Positions 1-12,000 of a stretch of 64,000 nucleotides of DNA are shown piece after piece; the stretch's first letter is position 1; each line of letters begins with the position of its first letter. Origin of the DNA: Parus major (taxonomy: Eukaryota > Chordata > Aves > Passeriformes > Paridae); NCBI RefSeq assembly GCF_001522545.3, contig NC_031769.1:15050256-15114255 (forward strand). Direction: 5' to 3'. Under the pieces are notes generated by a model. That model did no database searches. It was given only the letters and a program-made list of their open reading frames with translations, and was not told the origin of the DNA. A program made the translations under genes and the position numbers.

Positions 1-656
1 TATGGAGAAATATTGTGTCCTATAATACATTGCAATTAAATTAGACTTCTCTTCATCTCCGTGCTGACACCATTCTGAATGATGGTTGCTGAAGTGGCAA
101 CCACTTTCTATTTCAGTGAAATTATAACCTCTGGCTTTCCAGAATGGTGTCAATAATTTTGCAACACTTTGAACCCTATAGGAAATTTAAATAATTTTCC
201 ACTTTCAAATATGAAATCTGGGCAAACATCCCATAAGGTAGTGTCATAGTGTGTTACAATAACTGACTTATTTTTGAACATCAATGAAGAGTGAGTGGTT
301 TGTTTTATTGAAATTCTGCACTGAGGCTTCAGTAATGCTATGCATTTGTTATTGGATTGCATACTTTGTTGTCCTTATCCTGGATTTACTTGATATAGAA
401 GAAAATACCTCTGAGGGTCATTACCTCACAGTCTGACTGACAGTCCCTCTGCTTCTCCTGGTTAACTAGAGGATGCCATTTTTATGTTGCTTTTTGAAAA
501 CTCTCTCATGAAAGTCTCCTGATTTTTCTCCACCACCAAGGTCCAGTTGTTTAAATGTACTGCAGAGAAGATGTAATTTCAGAAAGGGACCGGTCATGTG
601 GTCCTGGTGAGTGTTCCCAGAAATTAATTAAATGTCGGGACGGCTTTGCAAAGTCA
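1..656. other. Unique noncoding sequence, AT-rich
   Basis: No open reading frame with protein-like composition and no recognised repeat. The only structure seen is the inverted repeat at 65-152, listed separately. The segment runs up to the tail of a CR1 fragment. Confidence 0.6.
65..152. repeat. Inverted repeat with 13-bp perfect arms
   Basis: TGACACCATTCTG at 65-77 is the exact reverse complement of CAGAATGGTGTCA at 140-152. The 62-base interior holds a second, smaller inverted pair: TGGTTGC at 83-89 and GCAACCA at 97-103. The arms could pair as a cruciform or RNA hairpin, or be terminal inverted repeats of a very small, dead DNA element. No flanking target-site duplication is obvious. The arms are seen directly; any function is inference. 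Confidence 0.75.
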
Positions 657-755
657 CAGAATCATAGGATCACAGAATCACAGAATGGTTTGGGTTGGAA
701 GAGACTTTAAAGATCATCTAGTTCCAACCCTCCTGCCATGGGCAGGGGCACACCA
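657..755 (-). mobile_element. CR1 LINE 3' end fragment
   Basis: The plus strand reads as the reverse complement of the avian CR1 3' end. It starts with several CAGAATCA/CATAGGAT-type octamers, the CR1 tail repeat. Then come GGTTTGGGTTGGAAGAGAC, a segment ending in CATCTAGTTCCAACCC, and CTGCCATGGGCAGG. CR1 is a non-LTR retrotransposon whose copies are usually cut short at the 5' end, which fits this piece of about 100 bp with no reverse transcriptase sequence. Similarity fades after about 755. The copy is inactive. Confidence 0.93.
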
Positions 756-2140
756 AGTGTGGATAGCAAATTTAAGGGAGGGGCAATCACGGTCTTTACT
801 AGTCTGTGTCAGCTGTTGAGGTGGCATGAAAGGACCCATTCTCAGCTGCTCTGCACCTGCATGGCTGAGGCTGGGGGCACTGCCATTGAGCTAAGGTCAG
901 ACACTCTGCAGAGCAAGTCCAGGCACTCATCAGCAAGTTACACACAGCACTGCACACAGGCCCTGCTTCTCCATCCCTCACCCTGCTATTTTTAATCAGA
1001 AACTGTTTATTAAAAGTTGCTTTACTTTATCTGGACATTCACCACTCTTCTGATCAGGACAGTAAATAAGACACAGTTACAATCAGATTTCACTCCATTG
1101 CTGGTAAAAGCAACAGAAACAATTCTCCCATTCCTGGTTTGTCCCTGTTTAATCCTACATAATTACTTCTAGTTGTCTCAAGACCTGGGGCAGTATCTTC
1201 CATCTCCTACCTAGTGTTGCTCCAAAGTCAGGCCAGAGTTGCTGGAAGGTGGCCTGGGTGGCTGGATCAGTCTCATGTGCTTCCCTACAGGACAGGCAAA
1301 GTGCAACAATGAACTGCAGTGGTCACTGATGAGCTGCAGGAGGCTGAGAGTCCTCATCCTTGCAGAAACTGCCCATCCTAGCCAAGTTGCTCAGGAAAAG
1401 AACATGTGAGTAATGTACTGAGTGCACTGATGGCCCAGGACACAGGGAGCACTGAAGAGCAGCACACAGCAAGCATCTCCATCTCACTGCCTGTGCAGAG
1501 CATGTCTATTGACAGAAAGAGCAAGCCCTATTTCTTTTTTTTAAACCATTTTTTTACAAATTAATTTCTTGTAGTTAAAAAGTGATCATTCCTCACCTCA
1601 CTGAACAGCTACTGTATTTTCACACTCTGACTGGTTGGCAAAGGCAAACTAAATGAAAACCTTGCAGACACAAGTTTGTCTGCAGGAAGATTTATTTGTG
1701 CTCCTGTCCACATGATTCACACTTGCTCCAGGGGAAAAGGTGTAGTTGAGAAGGGGTGCTAAGCTACAATGATTTTCCATGCCCTCATAGAAAAGAAAAT
1801 ATCACTTCTAACCTTTTATTTGTTTTTTTCTGTCCCATTCTGTGGTGCTGTGGAATGTAGCTAGAACAATAGTTAGTCTAATCCAGACAGTAATTTAATT
1901 GTAAATCACCACTGTGCAGATTTACAGTCCAGGTATTATTGTTTTGGTTCTGTTTCTTCACTTTTCAGGTTAAAACTGGCTAACACAAGCTTTCAGAAAA
2001 TTAATAAAAAAATTAAATGAGTCAGAACTGAGACATAGTTTGCCAAGTGTCAGCCTGGAGAGATGTTCTGTAACATTGCAGGAAGCTCCTGTGTATGTAA
2101 TCACAAAGGAAAAGCTGTCAGACCTTTAACAATAACTTTG
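756..2140. other. Unique noncoding sequence
   Basis: No recognised gene or repeat. Around 738-995 both strands carry short open frames of low-complexity composition (Cys, Gln, His rich) that match no family I know. A T-rich patch lies at about 1530-1557. Nothing else stands out. Confidence 0.55.
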
Positions 2141-2147
2141 ATGCAAT

Positions 2148-2294
2148 AAATTATTATTATTATTATTTATTTATCATTATCACACTATCATTATTATTGA
2201 TGATTCTTCTTCTTCTTCTTCTTCTTCTTCTTCTTCTTCTTCTTCTTCTTCTTCTTCTTCTTCTTTTCTTCTTCTTCTTCTTATTATTATTATT
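2148..2294. repeat. Compound microsatellite (ATT)n-(TTC)n-(ATT)n
   Basis: An ATT-rich run (about 2148-2200, with interruptions) leads into a nearly pure TTC/CTT array at about 2204-2282, some 26 units with one imperfect TTTTC near 2265. A short ATT run follows at 2281-2294. The TTC strand is all pyrimidine, so the duplex is a (GAA)n/(TTC)n tract of the kind known to form triplex DNA. The polyleucine open frame at 2197-2433 is an artefact of this repeat. Confidence 0.95.
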
Positions 2295-2340
2295 GACAGA
2301 TCTTTTCATCCACGGATCTCAAAGCACTTTAGGAATATTC
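2295..2340 (+). mobile_element. Possible relic of an old sauropsid/MIR-like SINE
   Basis: The phrase CGGATCTCAAAGCACTTTA (about 2313-2331), placed right after an ATT-rich run, resembles a block common in old reptile and bird SINE/LINE-derived repeats. Only about 35-40 bp are alignable from memory, so the family assignment is tentative. Confidence 0.3.
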
Positions 2341-3062
2341 TTTTGCAGGAAAATGTGCATGTGTAAGGAATACAGTTTAATCTTCTCTATGCAATATTAT
2401 ACAAGCAGCCAGGTCTGGCTACTCTTTCCTTAGTATATGCTGTATGAGGGACTCAGATTTTGCAATGGCAGAAGGGCTGGGAAGAAGTGATTTAGCATGA
2501 GAATAAAGGACCAGATGAGACATGTATGTGATGGCAAATTTCTCTAGAGAGACACCTCAGTATTGAACTTTTCACAGAACCTGACATCGTGTCCTAAACA
2601 ATGTCAGGGATTCAAAGTATTCAAGAGTATTTTCCCCTCCTTTCACAACATGGTCTATGCACTCTTATCTCTTTTGTGATATCAGGCTGCAATGCTGCTC
2701 TGTAACTTCTGAGAATGCTGTTTGCTGTGGAGGCATTCAACTCCATGAAACTGGAGCTCCTCATCCACTGACTTCCTCTCTACAGACAGTGAGGATGTGA
2801 TGACAGCAGGAGTTTGAAAAAAGTCAGCTCATCCTTGCATGCAAAATGCTAGGCCTTTGTTTTCATCTTCTTCCCCAAGACTTAAAAAAATTGCAGTGTT
2901 TATATTTACTGACTTAATTCCTGGCCAGCCTCCAGGGAATTTGGGCTGCAAAATCACAGGAGCTGCCTGTGCTCAGACTGTTTGGGTGAATTTTAGGGAT
3001 CTGGAGCAAGACCTAGGGTAGTGCAGGTTGTGCTTCAGTGGCATAAGCCTCTCTCCCACACA
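2341..3062. other. Unique noncoding sequence
   Basis: No gene or repeat recognised. Short open frames at 2839-3021 have no recognisable domain. The segment ends at the pentanucleotide array. Confidence 0.5.
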
Positions 3063-3064
3063 TG

Positions 3065-3437
3065 TCCCTTCCCTTCCCTTCCCTTCCCTTCCCTTCCCTT
3101 CCCTTCCCTTCCCTTCCCTTCCCTTCCCTTCCCTTCCCTNNNNNNNNNNNNNNNNNNNNNNNNNNNNNNNNNNNNNNNNNNNNNNNNNNNNNNNNNNNNN
3201 NNNNNNNNNNNNNNNNNNNNNNNNNNNNNNNNNNNNNNNNNNNNNNNNNNNNNNNNNNNNNNNNNNNNNNNNNNNNNNNNNNNNNNNNNNNNNNNNNNNN
3301 NNNNNNNNNNNNNNNNNNNNNNNNNNNNNNNNNNNNNNNNNNNNNNNNNNNNNNNNNNNNNNNNNNNNNNNNNNNNNNNNNNNNNNNNNCCTTCCCTTCC
3401 CTTCCCTTCCCTTCCCTTCCCTTCCCTTCCCTTCCCT
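3065..3437. repeat. (CCCTT)n pentanucleotide array with internal gap
   Basis: Pure CCCTT units run from about 3065 to 3139 and again from 3390 to 3437, with 250 N between. The reverse strand is (AAGGG)n, a polypurine motif able to form triplex and G-quadruplex structures. AAGGG is also the pentamer expanded at human RFC1 in CANVAS, a shared motif and not homology. True array length is unknown. The open frames through it (Pro-Ser-Leu-Phe repeats) are not proteins. Confidence 0.97.
3140..3389. other. Assembly gap of 250 N
   Basis: A run of N interrupts the CCCTT array, with identical repeat units on both sides. The gap is very probably unresolved repeat. Confidence 0.99.
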
Positions 3438-3441
3438 GTAG

Positions 3442-3510
3442 CAGGTGTATTTATTTTTAACAGGTGTATTTATTTTTAACAGGTGTATTTATTTTTAACA
3501 GGTGTATTTA
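3442..3510. repeat. 19-bp tandem repeat, four copies
   Basis: The unit CAGGTGTATTTATTTTTAA starts at 3442, 3461, 3480 and 3499. The last copy is cut short after TATTTA. The copies are essentially identical, so the duplication is recent or has been homogenised. It directly abuts the CCCTT array. Each unit junction reads TTTTTAACAG then GTGTAT, resembling a splice acceptor next to a donor. Confidence 0.95.
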
Positions 3511-3512
3511 TT

Positions 3513-6500
3513 AGATCACACACACACACTATGCAGGATTTCACCATTTAGCCTAGGGAAGGTTTTATTAATTTCTGACTTGCTGCTGTCTGGGTAAGCA
3601 GCTGTTTGTTTAAAGAGGACTTGAAAGGCTGTACCCACAGCTTGCTGGACAATGAAGTTAGTCTTAGAGCATCTGTTTGAAAAATATGGTTCATCTGCTA
3701 ATGAATTTAAGAACACTTTTGTGACACTAAAATAAGCCTTGCAGGGAATATGTAAAGACTGATGTATCACCATGAGAAAAGGTGTAACAAGGAATACCCT
3801 GAGCACAGCTACCTGGGTCTGGAGGTCCCAGCCATGGTGTATATCCCCTGGACAAGGTAGGGATGGCTGTGCATGCTCTGTTAAGTCTTCCACCTGCATG
3901 TCTTTGCTCCCTGAGCTCCTCTACTGTGGCAAAAATACCACAGGTCTGTGGTGAGAACACACACAGACCAAGCCTGGGCTAGTTGGCCCCCATGGGCTGC
4001 TTGCCAAGGTGGCTGACAGACACTGGACTCATCACATGTACCTTAGTGAGCTGGCCACAGCCACACTGGGCAGGAATCCATATCACACTCCTGAGAAGAC
4101 TGCTTTCTCCATACAGCACAGATGAGCTAAGAGATCAGGTCATGCGCAGATCATCAGCTCACCTCTGTGAAACCATCCAAAAGTGGTTTGGACCAGATTT
4201 AAGCACAAACTAAACATCTGTCAGAACAGCAAAATTCACCATCCCCAAAGTCCGTGTTTCCCTCCCCACAAATGAATCTTATTGTGGGGAAAATGTACGA
4301 GCAAATAATTAATTTTGAAGTCTGTGGGTGGCCCCTGAGGTGAACTGGAGCTCTGAGTTTTACATAAGCACACCCCCAGACAAACTCTGTCTTTGCTTCA
4401 GATCAGCATCAGCGAGCCCACGCACATCTCTCCCGAGGCCTTTGTGCAAGACCTTTATCCTTCTACCAACAGGGAAGCCAAGCCCCTGGGGTGAAAGACA
4501 AGTTGAAAGCTAAGATCTGAATGATTTGGCAGAAACTGGAGCTATTGCAAGATTTTCCAAGATGAGCCCACTGGGGGACTGGAGAGCTCATGATGATTTA
4601 ATGTCTTAAAAGAGAATGGGGCTTAATCTAGACCATGTGCTGAGAGGAGCTGCTGAGCATGGAGGTAGAGTAAGGCAAACCCACCCTGACTACAACTTCA
4701 CTCTCCACATCTGGGTGGCTGAGAAATGGCATCTGTCTTCCTATGGTCCTTGTTTTTTACATATTGAAGCACTGATCCAAGCTTTGTTTTTGTGGTCAGA
4801 CCCTCCTACGTGTGCTGGGTTTTGTACCCCAAGGGTACCCAAGGAGTCCTCTCTGGGGCTGAAGTGTTTGCAATACAAGGTGGGGGAAGGCAAACCCTGC
4901 ACTGCTCCTGAGCCAGGCCAGGCATGCAGGTCATCCAGCTCCTGTAGATGATGCTCAGGAAAAGCAAGTTGATGCATTGCTGAAATTGATCCTGCCAGAC
5001 AGGGCTGCAAGCAGGGCTTTGGCCCCTGCAGCTGCAGCGAAAGGAACCTGTGTGGTGAGTTTGTTGAAGGCACATACCAGTTCCATGGCTCTGGAGGGAA
5101 GGGACAAATGTCTGGCTGTTTACTGCAAATGCTATGAAAACCTAGGGAGCAGAAAAGAAGAGGAAGAAAGAGAAAAGCAGTCATAAGCAGAAAACTAGGA
5201 ACAGACAGTAAGAGAACCTCTGAGGGATGTGGGGTCAGGGCTTCTGCTCCTCCCTGCTTTTGTTCCTATAACTCCCCACTCTCCCCATCTCTGCTGCTGC
5301 CATGCCCAGCCACAGAAAAAGCAGAATGAAACCATTGCATGGCTCTGACACAGAAATACTTTTAATTAACTACCTGAGATGGAACAAGGTTCTTCTGCTT
5401 TTTCAGCATAAGCATTGAGAATTTTATCTGTGATGCTTGGCCTGAAAGAGCTGCTTGCTAAGTCTTGCTGGGTTTCAAAGTCCTCTTCTGAACCAGAACA
5501 AGTACAAGATGTTAGAGAGAAAACAGATCCCAGCAAGGTCCCAAGCCTAGTCCAGAGGGATTGTCTGCAGGGTAAAACAGAGAGTCACAACTCCTTTGTT
5601 CCTACAGAGAAATAAGACATTTATTCAAGTTAGTCTGCTCAGCCCTCAGCCCTGGCTATCAGTAACCTCAGTAATGCTGAGGCATGAATTTTGATGGTGG
5701 TTTACTGTGCAAGCTGGAAGATCTCACAGCTCATAAACCATCTTCAGCATCCTCCTTAGGACATGACATTCACTTCTAGATAACAACATGCTCTGGTTTG
5801 GTTTAGGTTTTGCAAGCCTCTTTAACAAGAAGCAGATCCATCTCACTGGCCCCAGGGCCAGTCAACAGCTGGTCAAGGGGACTGAGGCAGCCCCATGTCA
5901 GCCCCATTCACCATCAGCATGTGAGACAGACACACACAACCCCTTCCAACAGAGGTGTGTAAATGAGGGCAATCTCTGAAGCAATCTACTCATCTCTGTA
6001 ACAGGACCTGTGGCAGCTACAGCTCTGATGGCAGGGCAGGGTGGGATGTTCCCTGCCTGCCTGCATGGCACAGCCCTGTTCCTTTCCATCCACAATGCGT
6101 GCTGCTGTTGGACCAGGGTCACTGCTTACAAATGGTGCCTGCCACAACACACAGCCACGTGTGGAAAACACCAACACATCACCCTGCGGGCCAGGGCAAG
6201 CCCTGTGGTGAGGCTGTCACTTGCCCTGCAGCATCCATGGGGGGCCAGAGTATCATGAAGGGCAGGGGGAACAAAACCATGAAGGATAAGATTTGCAAGA
6301 ATCCCAGTTTGGATTTTGGGACGCACAAGATGCCAAAAAAGCCACAGAGCCCTTTCTCATTTCTGTGAGGGCTGCCTGGGGCTGCCACTTCAGGGTGACT
6401 CTTGAGGACAGAGACCATGAGAATGGTGTCTTTTGCTGCCTGGACACATTTAACTTCTGACCTCTATCAGCTGTCAGATTAGAAGGGGTTTAGTCACATC

Positions 6501-7200
6501 AGTCTGAGCAGAAATTAAAGCCAAGCTCAAGGGGTGAAAGGGCAGAGCCTTAAAGGGATCACCGTAATTGACAGGGCCTCTTAATCCCCCTGTTCTTGTA
6601 CATTAATCCAAATATCTCCAGTTCTTCTTCTTAACCTGTTTTCATAAAGTAAAGAGAATTATACTTAATATAAGGAAGCTGGGTGTAGGAGTAAAGCGTG
6701 ACCTTAGGCCTCCAGCAGAAGGGGTTTGAGGCTGTTGTGGATGCTGTTCTCTATCCGGTCACTCCCCAGCCCTTCCCCAGCAGTCTGAGAGCTGGAAATG
6801 ATCAGGCAGCTCCTCCTTGTCCAAGCCGTGGCAGTGACGCTGTGCAGGACAGGGCTGTTGTTTGATGTTCCATTTGCAGTTTACATTTATAATGGCAGCA
6901 TCCTGATAACCTGGGTACTTGAAACAGGCCCAAGCAGAGAGGAGCTTGGAGCACACCACATCCATCACCTGACAAGTGTGGTTGGTGGGGCTGTGCTGCT
7001 CAGAACATCCCCCTCTAGTGCAGAAGCCAGCATGTAGGACCTGGAGGCCGCCCCCACCTTCAGGGGGACGAGAAGGGGTGAGCGCAGTTAGAGGTGTCCT
7101 TTTGATTTGGAGAAGTGCTGGGACTGTTTTATTAATGCGTGATGCACAGAGGATTTCAGGCTCTTTGACTATCATCCCAGGAATTTCTCAGGTTATCAGA
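3513..7200. other. Unique noncoding sequence, 3.7 kb
   Basis: Open frames of 60-150 codons occur on both strands (for example minus 3516-3899, plus 4616-4951, minus 4741-5184, minus 6759-7175). They overlap one another, lack recognisable domains and show no exon structure I can defend. A short CA run lies at 3518-3529. No transposon recognised. Confidence 0.5.
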
Positions 7201-7204
7201 TAAA

Positions 7205-7345
7205 AAATATTGTCTTTCCAAAGTTTAAATACTCACAGGGAATAATGGGCAGCAGCCATTTATGTAAAATAATATTTGGAAGCAAAGTTGATGTGCAAAA
7301 CAACTTTTTGCAATTAATTTTTTTACAGTGAACTCTTTTGAAGGC
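7205..7345. promoter_or_regulatory. Candidate conserved noncoding element
   Basis: AT-rich, non-repetitive sequence with clusters of homeodomain-like cores (TAATAT, AATTAA) and a balanced composition that resembles vertebrate conserved noncoding elements. This is a judgement of texture only, with no alignment behind it. Confidence 0.2.
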
Positions 7346-7440
7346 TGATCTTCATCTCAGGAGGTGTAACTGAGGCCTCAAACACTAAATGCACTCTGTG
7401 GGCAGTAGGAAATGTAACTGGTAGCACAGTGAATTTAATT

Positions 7441-7473
7441 TTTAGCTGCTAAATAAAGACATTAGCAGCTAAA
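7441..7473. repeat. Perfect 12-bp stem with 9-base loop
   Basis: TTTAGCTGCTAA (7441-7452) and TTAGCAGCTAAA (7462-7473) are exact reverse complements separated by ATAAAGACA. A related GCTAAAC follows at about 7481-7487. The stem is too short for a microRNA precursor. It could be a cruciform, a structured RNA element, or the joined ends of a tiny DNA element. Confidence 0.85.
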
Positions 7474-8845
7474 CTAAGTTGCTAAACTATCAAGGACCTG
7501 GGTTGTGCTTTCATGTGCCTTGATAGTGCAGCTATGCATTGTCACCAGGAGGGTCTCAGTTCTACTGAGAGATAAACAGGCAAGAAAACAAGAGATTCAG
7601 CTCCTGAATCATGGGGAAGAGGCAGAAATTCCATGTTTGGTTTACAGGAGTGTAACAGCTGTGACACTGACAGAATTTTGGGAGTTAGGGACAGTTCCAG
7701 TGGTGCCAGCCTTCAGGACCACATTGGCCCTGGGTGGTTTCAGTGGTCATCACTTCTCACTACCATGCAAAGCCAGCCTAATGGGGAAAAAAATATCCCT
7801 GACCCTGCCTCCTGCCATCCATGTGCATTGTACTTTGTAGCTACCCTGACTTGTTCTGACAGTGGGAAACTTACCCTGTAAACCAAGCTCCTCTGAAAAT
7901 ACATGAAAGGCATCTAGTTTTTGCTGGAATGGTGGTCAAAGCCACAGAAAATTGTGGAAAGAATGGAGTTTCCAGAGGCAAATTATTTTGTCTTAAGCTC
8001 CTGAAACATCTTAGTTGAACTCTAAGGAGGCTGAGAATGAGTTCTATCAAAGGGAAGCAGTCTAAGAAACAGTTGTGGATAAAAGAAATATGAAAGCTAT
8101 TCAAAAATAAGGAGGAAAATAAAAGCCTTTAAGTGGGATGAAAGAAAACAAACACAGATCCCAAGAGGAGGAGGAGAGAAGAAAAACTCCAATGAAACAA
8201 AAATGTAGCTGATGAAAACCTGGTCTTACAGAGGGCAATAATATTTTGCTGCTAACTTCACTGGGCCAGGATTTTATCCACATTTTCTAATTATGGGCTT
8301 TTCATTCCAAAGTTTTCTTCCATCTCGTGATTCATCACATCTCCTGTCTGGACATGCAGTAGCACAGAACTCCCATTTAGTTCGGAAAATACTCTTTTAA
8401 TGGAACTAATCGCTCTTGGAAAAAAACCTAGTTTCAAATGACAGGAGGAGGAGATGAAAGGTTCATGACCTCAATCAAATTTTTGAACCCCATGAACACA
8501 CTAAAATAATTTGAAAAGTTTATAAAACCTCAATTTTTTTTTTGCCCATCCAAGTTTGGGCTTGTCAGGCCAGAAGCCCAGATTCCTCCCCAGATCCAGC
8601 CCTGTGAACACAGTGACACCGATGCATTTCACAAAAAGCCTGGCCAAAAGCAGAGCCCTGGAAGAGGAGCTATTTGGGCAGCTGAAGCAAGAGAAGGGAG
8701 AGCCAGTCCCTTTGAAGTTATCATCCAGGGGAGGCGTTGGATAAGCCCAGGCCATTTGTAATCAGATGTCATGAGAGAACTGTCAAAGAGATCTCCCCAC
8801 ACTTGCCTTGTCACTGATGGTATCTCAGTGCAGATAAAATAAGAG
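7474..8845. other. Unique noncoding sequence
   Basis: No known gene. The plus frame at 8556-8744 has a fairly protein-like C-terminal half (charged, rich in Glu, Lys, Leu) but no splice sites or known motif that would make it a gene. No repeat recognised. Confidence 0.5.
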
Positions 8846-9010
8846 CAGCAGCGAAAGGAAGCCCGAGCCTTTATCTGCTCACACCTGGGCTGCGAAGGTG
8901 CCGCGCAGAGACAGCGCCCAGCGCGTCTGAGGGCACGGCAGGGGGAGGATGCTGCTCTGCTGAGCTGCAGGGGGACATTGTCCTGCAGCCCCAGGGAGAC
9001 AGCCCACGCC
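8846..9010. promoter_or_regulatory. Small CpG-enriched patch
   Basis: About ten CpG dinucleotides fall within roughly 165 bp (for example GCCGCGCAGAG, CAGCGCCCAGCGCGTC), whereas flanking sequence has very few. That is the look of a small CpG island or an unmethylated regulatory site. No TATA box or transcript evidence is available. Confidence 0.3.
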
Positions 9011-12000
9011 ATCAGCTCCTGACCATGCACTTGGATCTATTGTGGAGAATTTGTGTTCACAGACTTAATTTTCATCTCCCTGTGAAAGCTGGACTGAAAA
9101 GGTGTTTTCCTCTCAGATTACTGGGAAAATTTCATTACACTGTTTTTAGAAGAATTTGCAGGCTTTCACAAGGCTGCTCACAACTGCTCTCCCTGGCCTC
9201 CTTCTTTTATGGGAAGTAGCTTCAAAAGCCACTGAAGCAACCAAAAGCTCAGTTTTTATGTCCTTTCCTTGTTAATTTCCTGGGGTTGAATAGGTTGAGG
9301 TTATGTAGCAGCTTTTATTTTTTGGAGGTATTTCTAGGCTCTCTGTACCCCATGCATTCAAATCAGCCTACAGGAATGTGATGCCTTGAAGAGTCTTCTA
9401 CTGCCAAAACCCAATGGGAACTGGCCTTCAGTCTTGAAGGGACAGATGGATCAACAAACACACAAACAAAGAGTGCTATCGTATTTACCCTGTTTTTCTT
9501 GGAAAGCAGAGCTAGAAAGTCCAGTGACCTGTTCAGAGATCTGGGGTAATATCATGTATTACATCAATAGCCCTCTTAGCCCAAGTCTGTGAGGCATGAG
9601 TTGTACATGGGCATTGTATGAGCCCAAGAACCCTGCAGCAGCCTCAGATGCACCCAGAGTCACTGCAACAGATGCATGCTTTGAAATGATCCTTGGAAAT
9701 TTTGCCTATTGAGACAATGGCATGAAGTGCCCAGTGAGTCTCCAACCAAGGAGCCTCTGTATTGTGACCTGGTAAATCCTAGTCCTTGAATGTTTTGGTG
9801 TGGGTTTTGGGATTTTTGTCTCAGGATGTCTTGGAAGTCCTCTGCAGACAGGGAAAGGTCTGCTTGAAGCTGGGATTTAAGATGGAGCCAGTGCTGTCAA
9901 GTACACTTTTTAGGGATTTTTTCTCTTGGGCTTAGTGTTGCTTTGTGATGATGTCCTACCTACACAGAAACCCTGTGAGCAGATCCCTCTATGGGAACTT
10001 TGCTGAGTTTTTATTACATCCTAAACTTCTTTGCTCCAAGAAATCCAGCATCATCCAAATTCTAGCCACCATGCACAGACCAAGGGGTCCCACAGGATTG
10101 CAGTGGTGTGAAAAGAGATCTTGACCCCTTCACTATATTTAACATAAATCAAATGTCACAGTGGGGCTGGAACTCCATGTGTATAAACCATCTTCCCATA
10201 CTTATTAAACTACAGTAACTATCTCCCTGCCCTTCCCCCTCTTCCTAATAGCAGTATAAATAGTCCAAAGGTCTCTTGTCAACACAGCTCCCAGACTTCC
10301 AGCTCTTTGAGGGGCAAATGTACTTTGTTTTATTACTTGTATGGCATTCCTCAAAGAAGGGGACTTTGACCTTCTTAAATTCTTCCTGGAGATTAAATAC
10401 CAAAACCAGCAGTCCACAAGGGAATTAATAGACAGCTTCAATACACACAGCAGGACCTTTGGAGGGGGTCAAGTTATTAACACACTGGGAAATGTAGATT
10501 GTATCTTCCAATGCAGGATATATCTTGCATTCTAAATCAGATAATGACAATGGGACACAGAATGCTGCATTTCTGAGATGAGTTCTGCAGCTCTCAGCAG
10601 ATCTTCCAGTTCTGGATATTTTACCAAGAACATAAACTTTGCTGACTTTAGAAATCTTCACATAAAAAGGAATGCATAACAAACTTCTCTTTTTTTAAAA
10701 AAAAATTATGCCTTCTGTAACAGTGGGCCCATGTGGCTTTATTTTGCATTAGACAAGGAATCTTACCTGGGGGCTTAATACTTATTCAACCTCCTACTGC
10801 CTCAAAACAGACAACCCTACAAAAATATTTGGTTAATATTTACATATATAAGGAAATTAATGTCAGGCATTGAAAACCCTTTAAAGGTATTTTTTGTGCA
10901 GTTTTGAACAACTGAAGCTTGCAGAAGCAAAATTTAAGCCTGATGAGAGCTGAGAGGTAATGGAAAACTCCTTTCAGCTTTCTTGCCATGCATATTTGCA
11001 CTGGAAACATGATTTAAAATATTCACTTGAGGTAGATGAGCCAAGAAACAAGGATAAGTGACAGAACCAATATAAGGTTTTCAATTAAGTTACCATTTCT
11101 GTAAAACTTTGATACTTGAAAATGTAACAGTTTAACAGCCCTCTCTTGTTTTGGAACTGCTGTGCACCAAGTAGGAGATTTTACCTTTGAAATTATCAAG
11201 AAAGGGATAGTATCTTAAAAAATCCCCTTTTTTTGTCCCCTCACCTCCTTTTGCTTTATGTATTTGGCCACTGCTGAATAGCACAAGCTTTCGAAACAAA
11301 AACCCTACAGTAAGTGAAAATCATGAAAAGAATGAATAGGCTCAAATATATTACTTGTTATGAAATATTCCTTTGGCATGAATTGCAATAAACAAACGAA
11401 CATCCATTCCAAAACAGCAGTAAACAAATCTTTACTACCTCCTGATTGCCAAAAATCTCACACTACTCAAGCTGACATGGAAAAAAGCATTAATGTTAGT
11501 GAGGGGTGAATTTCAGGAAGGCTGGGTTTGGTCTGGATAAGCATATCTGACATATGCAAGCCTTCTGGGAGCCTATAAAAACAAGCTTTCTTGGGATATT
11601 TCCTGCACTTCTGGTTAGGTTGGAAATGTCATGACAGCTGGCTTTGCCACAGCCCTTGGGCACTCCAGGTTGTGTTTCTGGCCAGGAATCAGTGAAACAA
11701 AGATGCTTGGAAAGAGAAGAAACCACAGAACAATGCTTAGAGCTTCCACAACAATTCCAGCCAGTGTGCTCGTTTTGCTCTTACATGTACTTGGACATGG
11801 CAGCTGTGTGGAAGATCAGCTCTTCTCCCTCTGTACAGGAAAAAAAGTTAAGGAATTAATGTTTGAAAAATGTTTTCTATCTCTTTTCTAGCTGCATGCA
11901 GGATGTATAGATATGCAGGCCAACCCTCACTGCTCTAGCCTCTCGGCATATGAAAAATGCAAAAATCCCTGGTACATGCCCCCATTGCTGCATAACTTAA

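Noticed and set aside
2197..2433. Polyleucine open frame
   Set aside because: It is the translation of the CTT microsatellite.
3021..3479. Long Pro-Ser-Leu-Phe open frames through the gap
   Set aside because: They consist of CCCTT repeat and N.
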